Assembly: GCF_014642875.1 (NCBI RefSeq)
Contig: NZ_BMJC01000004.1
Location: 482,070-546,069 of the forward strand
Direction: 5' to 3'
DNA: 64,000 nucleotides
DNA from: Puia dinghuensis
GTDB taxonomy: Bacteria; Bacteroidota; Bacteroidia; Chitinophagales; Chitinophagaceae
The notes under the pieces are model-generated. The model worked only from the letters and a program-made list of their open reading frames with translations, made no database searches and was not told the origin of the DNA. This document shows, piece by piece, positions 61,471-64,000 of the stretch (positions within the stretch are counted from its first letter, which is position 1; each line of letters begins with the position of its first letter). The translations under genes were made by a program, and so were the position numbers.

Positions 61471-62058
61471 ATGGACAACGACCCGATATTGCTGGAGCAG
61501 GTAGCCGCAGGTGATCAAGCCGCATTCCGGCAAATTTACGCCCACTTCTTCAAGCGCCTTTACCAGTTCGCCTTTGCCATGATCAAGACCCGCGAATCCG
61601 CAGAGGAGATCGTGGAAGACGTCTTCGTCCGCATCTGGCAGCGGCGCGAGGAGATCTCTTCCATCCGCAATCTCCGGGTCTATCTCTATACCGCCACCAA
61701 GAATGCTGCGCTCAATTATCTGTCCCGAAAAGCCCGGCAGAATATCACGGAACCCTTTGATCACATTACCATCGACCTGAATGGAAGCAACGGCACTCCT
61801 GAACAATTGCTCATCACGGCCGAGACTTACCGGAAGATACAAACGGCGATAGAAGCGCTGCCGCCCCGCTGCAAAATGATCTTTAAGCTGGTGCGGGAGG
61901 ATGGGCTCAAATACCGGGAAATTGCCGAGATCCTCAATATCTCCACCAATACCATCGACGTGCAAATGGCCATCGCCGTCAAAAGGATATCCCTCGCCAT
62001 CGCGGCCGAGTTCGATTTCCCGTTGAAAAGATCGAGCAGGCAAATAGGTGACAATTAA
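61471..62058 (+). CDS. ECF-type RNA polymerase sigma factor
   Basis: A 195-residue sigma-70 family factor with region 2 (about 25-90, R-L-Y-Q-F-A and V-F-V-R-I-W) and region 4 (about 125-180, with the helix-turn-helix L-K-Y-R-E-I-A-E-I-L-N-I-S). It fits the Bacteroidota FecI-like group that is controlled by a FecR partner, which follows 86 nt downstream. A SusC-like receptor is the next gene, so the set probably forms a signal path that senses a glycan or siderophore at the outer membrane. Confidence 0.9.
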   Translation: MDNDPILLEQVAAGDQAAFRQIYAHFFKRLYQFAFAMIKTRESAEEIVEDVFVRIWQRREEISSIRNLRVYLYTATKNAALNYLSRKARQNITEPFDHITIDLNGSNGTPEQLLITAETYRKIQTAIEALPPRCKMIFKLVREDGLKYREIAEILNISTNTIDVQMAIAVKRISLAIAAEFDFPLKRSSRQIGDN

Positions 62059-62144
62059 TCTATTACAGGGGAAGATAAAATTATTTTGAAAACGGCTTAG
62101 TAGATAGGTTTCATTTTATTGTCTTTAGAGGGCAGGCCTGCTGT

Positions 62145-63242
62145 ATGGAGCAACATAACAATCGCATATGGGTATTGATGTCCCGGCGCCTTTCCGGCGA
62201 ATCCACCCCTGAGGAGGAAGAGGAATTACAACAATTGCTCCAACGATCTCCCGATAAAGGATACTCATTCGACGTTCTCCAAGGTTATTTTTCGTCCCCG
62301 CCTGACAGCGCTTCGGACTCCATCGAAGAGGAAGACCCCGATCTCGAAGCAAGATTTCGCCGCATCATCGACATGCCTGACGGCGATAAGCGTGCACAAC
62401 GAAAACGGATCATCCGATTCTCCCCGCGAGGAGCCATCGGTTATGCCGCATCTGTGGCCGCCCTCATCGTGCTGGGCTGGGGCATCTACCGTCTGCTCCC
62501 TGAACATAAGATAGCTCTGCCCGCCATAAGGCCCGTTGGCAATGAAGAAGTGCAGGCCAGGCCAGGCGCCCGAACCCGGCTATTGCTTCCCGACGGCACA
62601 CAGGTCTGGCTCAACTCCAACAGCAAATTGAAATATACCGGCGATTTTAATATCGGGAGCCGGGAAGTGGGGCTCGAAGGGGAGGCCTGTTTCGACGTGA
62701 CAAAGGATATGGAACATCCTTTCATTGTTCACGCATCTACCCTGGATATAAAAGTCCTGGGTACTTCCTTCACGGTAAGATCGTATCCGCAGGATGAGAC
62801 CGTAGAGGCGGCCGTGTTGAAAGGGGTCATTGAAGTGAGCAGGAAAGGAAGCCCAAACACAGCTCGTATCATCCTCCGGCCCAATGAAAAGCTGGTACTC
62901 AACAAGCTCCCTGCCCCGTCCGTCGCCGCCGCCGGCAAAGCTGCCACTGGCATGGCGATAAGTCACATCCGGCCGGATATTCCCGACAGCGAGAAGGTGG
63001 AAACGAGCTGGATGTATAACCGGCTTGTATTCGACGGGGATAATTTCCGGGAGCTGGCAAACAAAATGGAACGGTGGTACGATGTACATATCATGGTAAA
63101 AGATGCCAGACTCAACCAATATCATTTTGGCGGTGTTTTCGCCAATGAGAGCATCGAGGAAGCCCTGAAAGAACTGCAGCTCACTGCCAACTTCACATAT
63201 AAAATAAATGGAAAGGAGATAGAACTATATGCAAAACAGTAA
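62145..63242 (+). CDS. FecR-family anti-sigma factor
   Basis: A 365-residue protein with a cytoplasmic N-terminal anti-sigma segment (1-~95), one membrane helix (about 100-123), the periplasmic FecR domain (about 130-235, with G-A-R-T-R-L-L-L-P-D-G and V-L-G-T-S-F-T-V) and a C-terminal DUF4974 domain (about 285-365), which is secretin/TonB-like and contacts the receptor's STN domain. It transmits the signal from the SusC receptor to the sigma factor. Complete and of normal length. Confidence 0.9.
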   Translation: MEQHNNRIWVLMSRRLSGESTPEEEEELQQLLQRSPDKGYSFDVLQGYFSSPPDSASDSIEEEDPDLEARFRRIIDMPDGDKRAQRKRIIRFSPRGAIGYAASVAALIVLGWGIYRLLPEHKIALPAIRPVGNEEVQARPGARTRLLLPDGTQVWLNSNSKLKYTGDFNIGSREVGLEGEACFDVTKDMEHPFIVHASTLDIKVLGTSFTVRSYPQDETVEAAVLKGVIEVSRKGSPNTARIILRPNEKLVLNKLPAPSVAAAGKAATGMAISHIRPDIPDSEKVETSWMYNRLVFDGDNFRELANKMERWYDVHIMVKDARLNQYHFGGVFANESIEEALKELQLTANFTYKINGKEIELYAKQ

Positions 63243-63283
63243 TACCGGCTGATCAGGCTGATAGCCCATCGCTATAAATAAAA

Positions 63284-63313
63284 AAACGGGAAATGTTAGC
63301 GCATTCCCCGTTT
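63284..63313 (+). terminator. Hairpin after the FecR gene
   Basis: A 12-bp stem with one mismatch (63284-63295 with 63302-63313) and a 6-nt loop, with A-rich 5' and T-rich 3' ends. It separates the regulators from the receptor gene. Confidence 0.6.
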
Positions 63314-63390
63314 AAGATTGAAACGGAAACCTTTGACCAACTGGGAGGGCGGTCCGGGTTTCCCATTTGATAATCCTTAATGATAAAAGT

Positions 63391-64000
63391 ATGAAAAATT
63401 CGCAACCCCTCATAGGGAGGGGTAGGTTACGATTGCTCTTTAAAATGGTTGTGATTATGAAGCTGACGATGCTGTTCCTCTTATTTGGACTCCTCCAGGC
63501 AGAGGCGAATGTCAATGCCCAGGGTTCCATCACCCTCAACGCACAGCAGACCGAGATCGCTAAAGTGTTGAACAAGATCGAAAAGAAAGGTGAATTCCGC
63601 TTTCTCTATAACTATGACCTATCCTCTCTTCGGACAAAAGTCACGGTAGACTGGCAGAATACCCCCATCAACGAGGCCCTGAGCCGCCTTTTCAAAAACA
63701 CCGATCTCACCTTCAAGGTGCTGACTAACAATTTGATAGTAGTGTTGTCCAACAAGCTGCAACGTCTGCCTATCCGTATTACAGGCACCGTCACAGGGGA
63801 CAACAACGAGCCGCTTTCCGGGGTATCCGTCCAGATAAGAGGGTCATCCGCCGGCACTTCCACCAATAATAAAGGGGAGTATACCCTTACGGTGGAAGAC
63901 AGCGCCACGCTTATCTTCTCCTACATCGGCTATACGACAAAAGAAGTAGCCGTTGGCGGCCAGAATGTCGTCAACGCTCAGCTGACCACCAGCAGCAAAG
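63391..64000 (+). CDS. SusC/RagA-type TonB-dependent receptor, N-terminal part
   Basis: The gene starts at ATG 63391 and runs off the right edge; 203 codons are visible. The signal peptide is unusually far in (about residues 1-43, with a hydrophobic core near 25-37). Residues about 48-120 form the STN (secretin/TonB N-terminal) domain, the mark of receptors that signal through FecR. A carboxypeptidase-like regulatory domain (about 130-200, with G-T-V-T-G-D and G-V-S-V-Q-I-R-G) follows. The barrel and plug lie outside the window. Substrate unknown. Confidence 0.88.
   Translation, partial: MKNSQPLIGRGRLRLLFKMVVIMKLTMLFLLFGLLQAEANVNAQGSITLNAQQTEIAKVLNKIEKKGEFRFLYNYDLSSLRTKVTVDWQNTPINEALSRLFKNTDLTFKVLTNNLIVVLSNKLQRLPIRITGTVTGDNNEPLSGVSVQIRGSSAGTSTNNKGEYTLTVEDSATLIFSYIGYTTKEVAVGGQNVVNAQLTTSSK

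Overview
The window reads as chromosomal DNA from a soil-type member of the Bacteroidota, most likely the family Chitinophagaceae. The grounds are: promoters of the Bacteroidota type (−7 element TAnnTTTG, sometimes with a TTG-type −33 element about 20 nt upstream); a SusC-type TonB-dependent receptor behind an ECF sigma/FecR pair; Bacteroidota-specific families (DUF4834, long-form PurF, parvulin-rich periplasmic chaperones); and GH144 glucanases, the family founded on a Chitinophaga enzyme. Family names here come from reading the proteins. No database search was run.

Layout. (1) 1-12980, all on the + strand, is a polysaccharide-utilisation block: the tail of an FG-GAP repeat protein, three tandem GH144 (endo-beta-1,2-glucanase family) paralogues, a PhyH-type dioxygenase, a GH43/discoidin protein and two GH3 beta-glucosidases. 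(2) 12996-22346 is housekeeping: a HAD phosphatase, small membrane proteins, an Omp85-like barrel, then rimP-nusA-infB and a SurA-like chaperone. (3) 22444-28504 holds a PAS/GAF histidine kinase, two closely similar LuxR-type response regulators and purF between them, followed by a SixA-like phosphatase at 28505-29008. (4) 29005-34223 contains a glycosyltransferase, a 46-residue lipoprotein, an aminotransferase, tRNA-Thr, msrB, adk and an HtrA-like protease. (5) 34331-37193 carries paaZ and an enoyl-CoA hydratase, a detached part of phenylacetate catabolism. (6) 37243-56751 is mixed core metabolism and envelope biogenesis (carbonic anhydrase, fabG, lptB, metF, two periplasmic folding/redox proteins, rlmD, two rhomboids, cysS, mnmD, an AlkA-like glycosylase, obgE). 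(7) 56789-61328, on the minus strand, is paaABCD-paaG plus a PaaY-Uma2 fusion. (8) 61471-64000 is an ECF sigma factor, a FecR anti-sigma factor and the start of a SusC-like receptor.

How the genes work together. In block 1, secreted GH144 enzymes would cut beta-1,2-glucan to sophoro-oligosaccharides, and the GH3 enzymes would release glucose. In block 7, PaaABC(D) forms the ring-epoxidising oxygenase, PaaG isomerises the epoxide and PaaZ (block 5) opens the ring. PaaE, PaaK, PaaH and PaaJ are not in the window. A perfect 16-bp palindrome overlaps the −33 element of the paaA promoter and is a good candidate operator.

The most unusual items are the PaaY-Uma2 fusion, an active rhomboid followed by a catalytically degenerate one, a dioxygenase inside the GH144 cluster, −7 promoter elements placed only 4-8 nt from start codons, and two tandem secreted paralogues behind an apparently long leader. 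I did not find a CRISPR array, an insertion sequence or an obvious defence system. The longest gene-free stretches are 25521-25820 and 55465-55737; both are described in the feature list.
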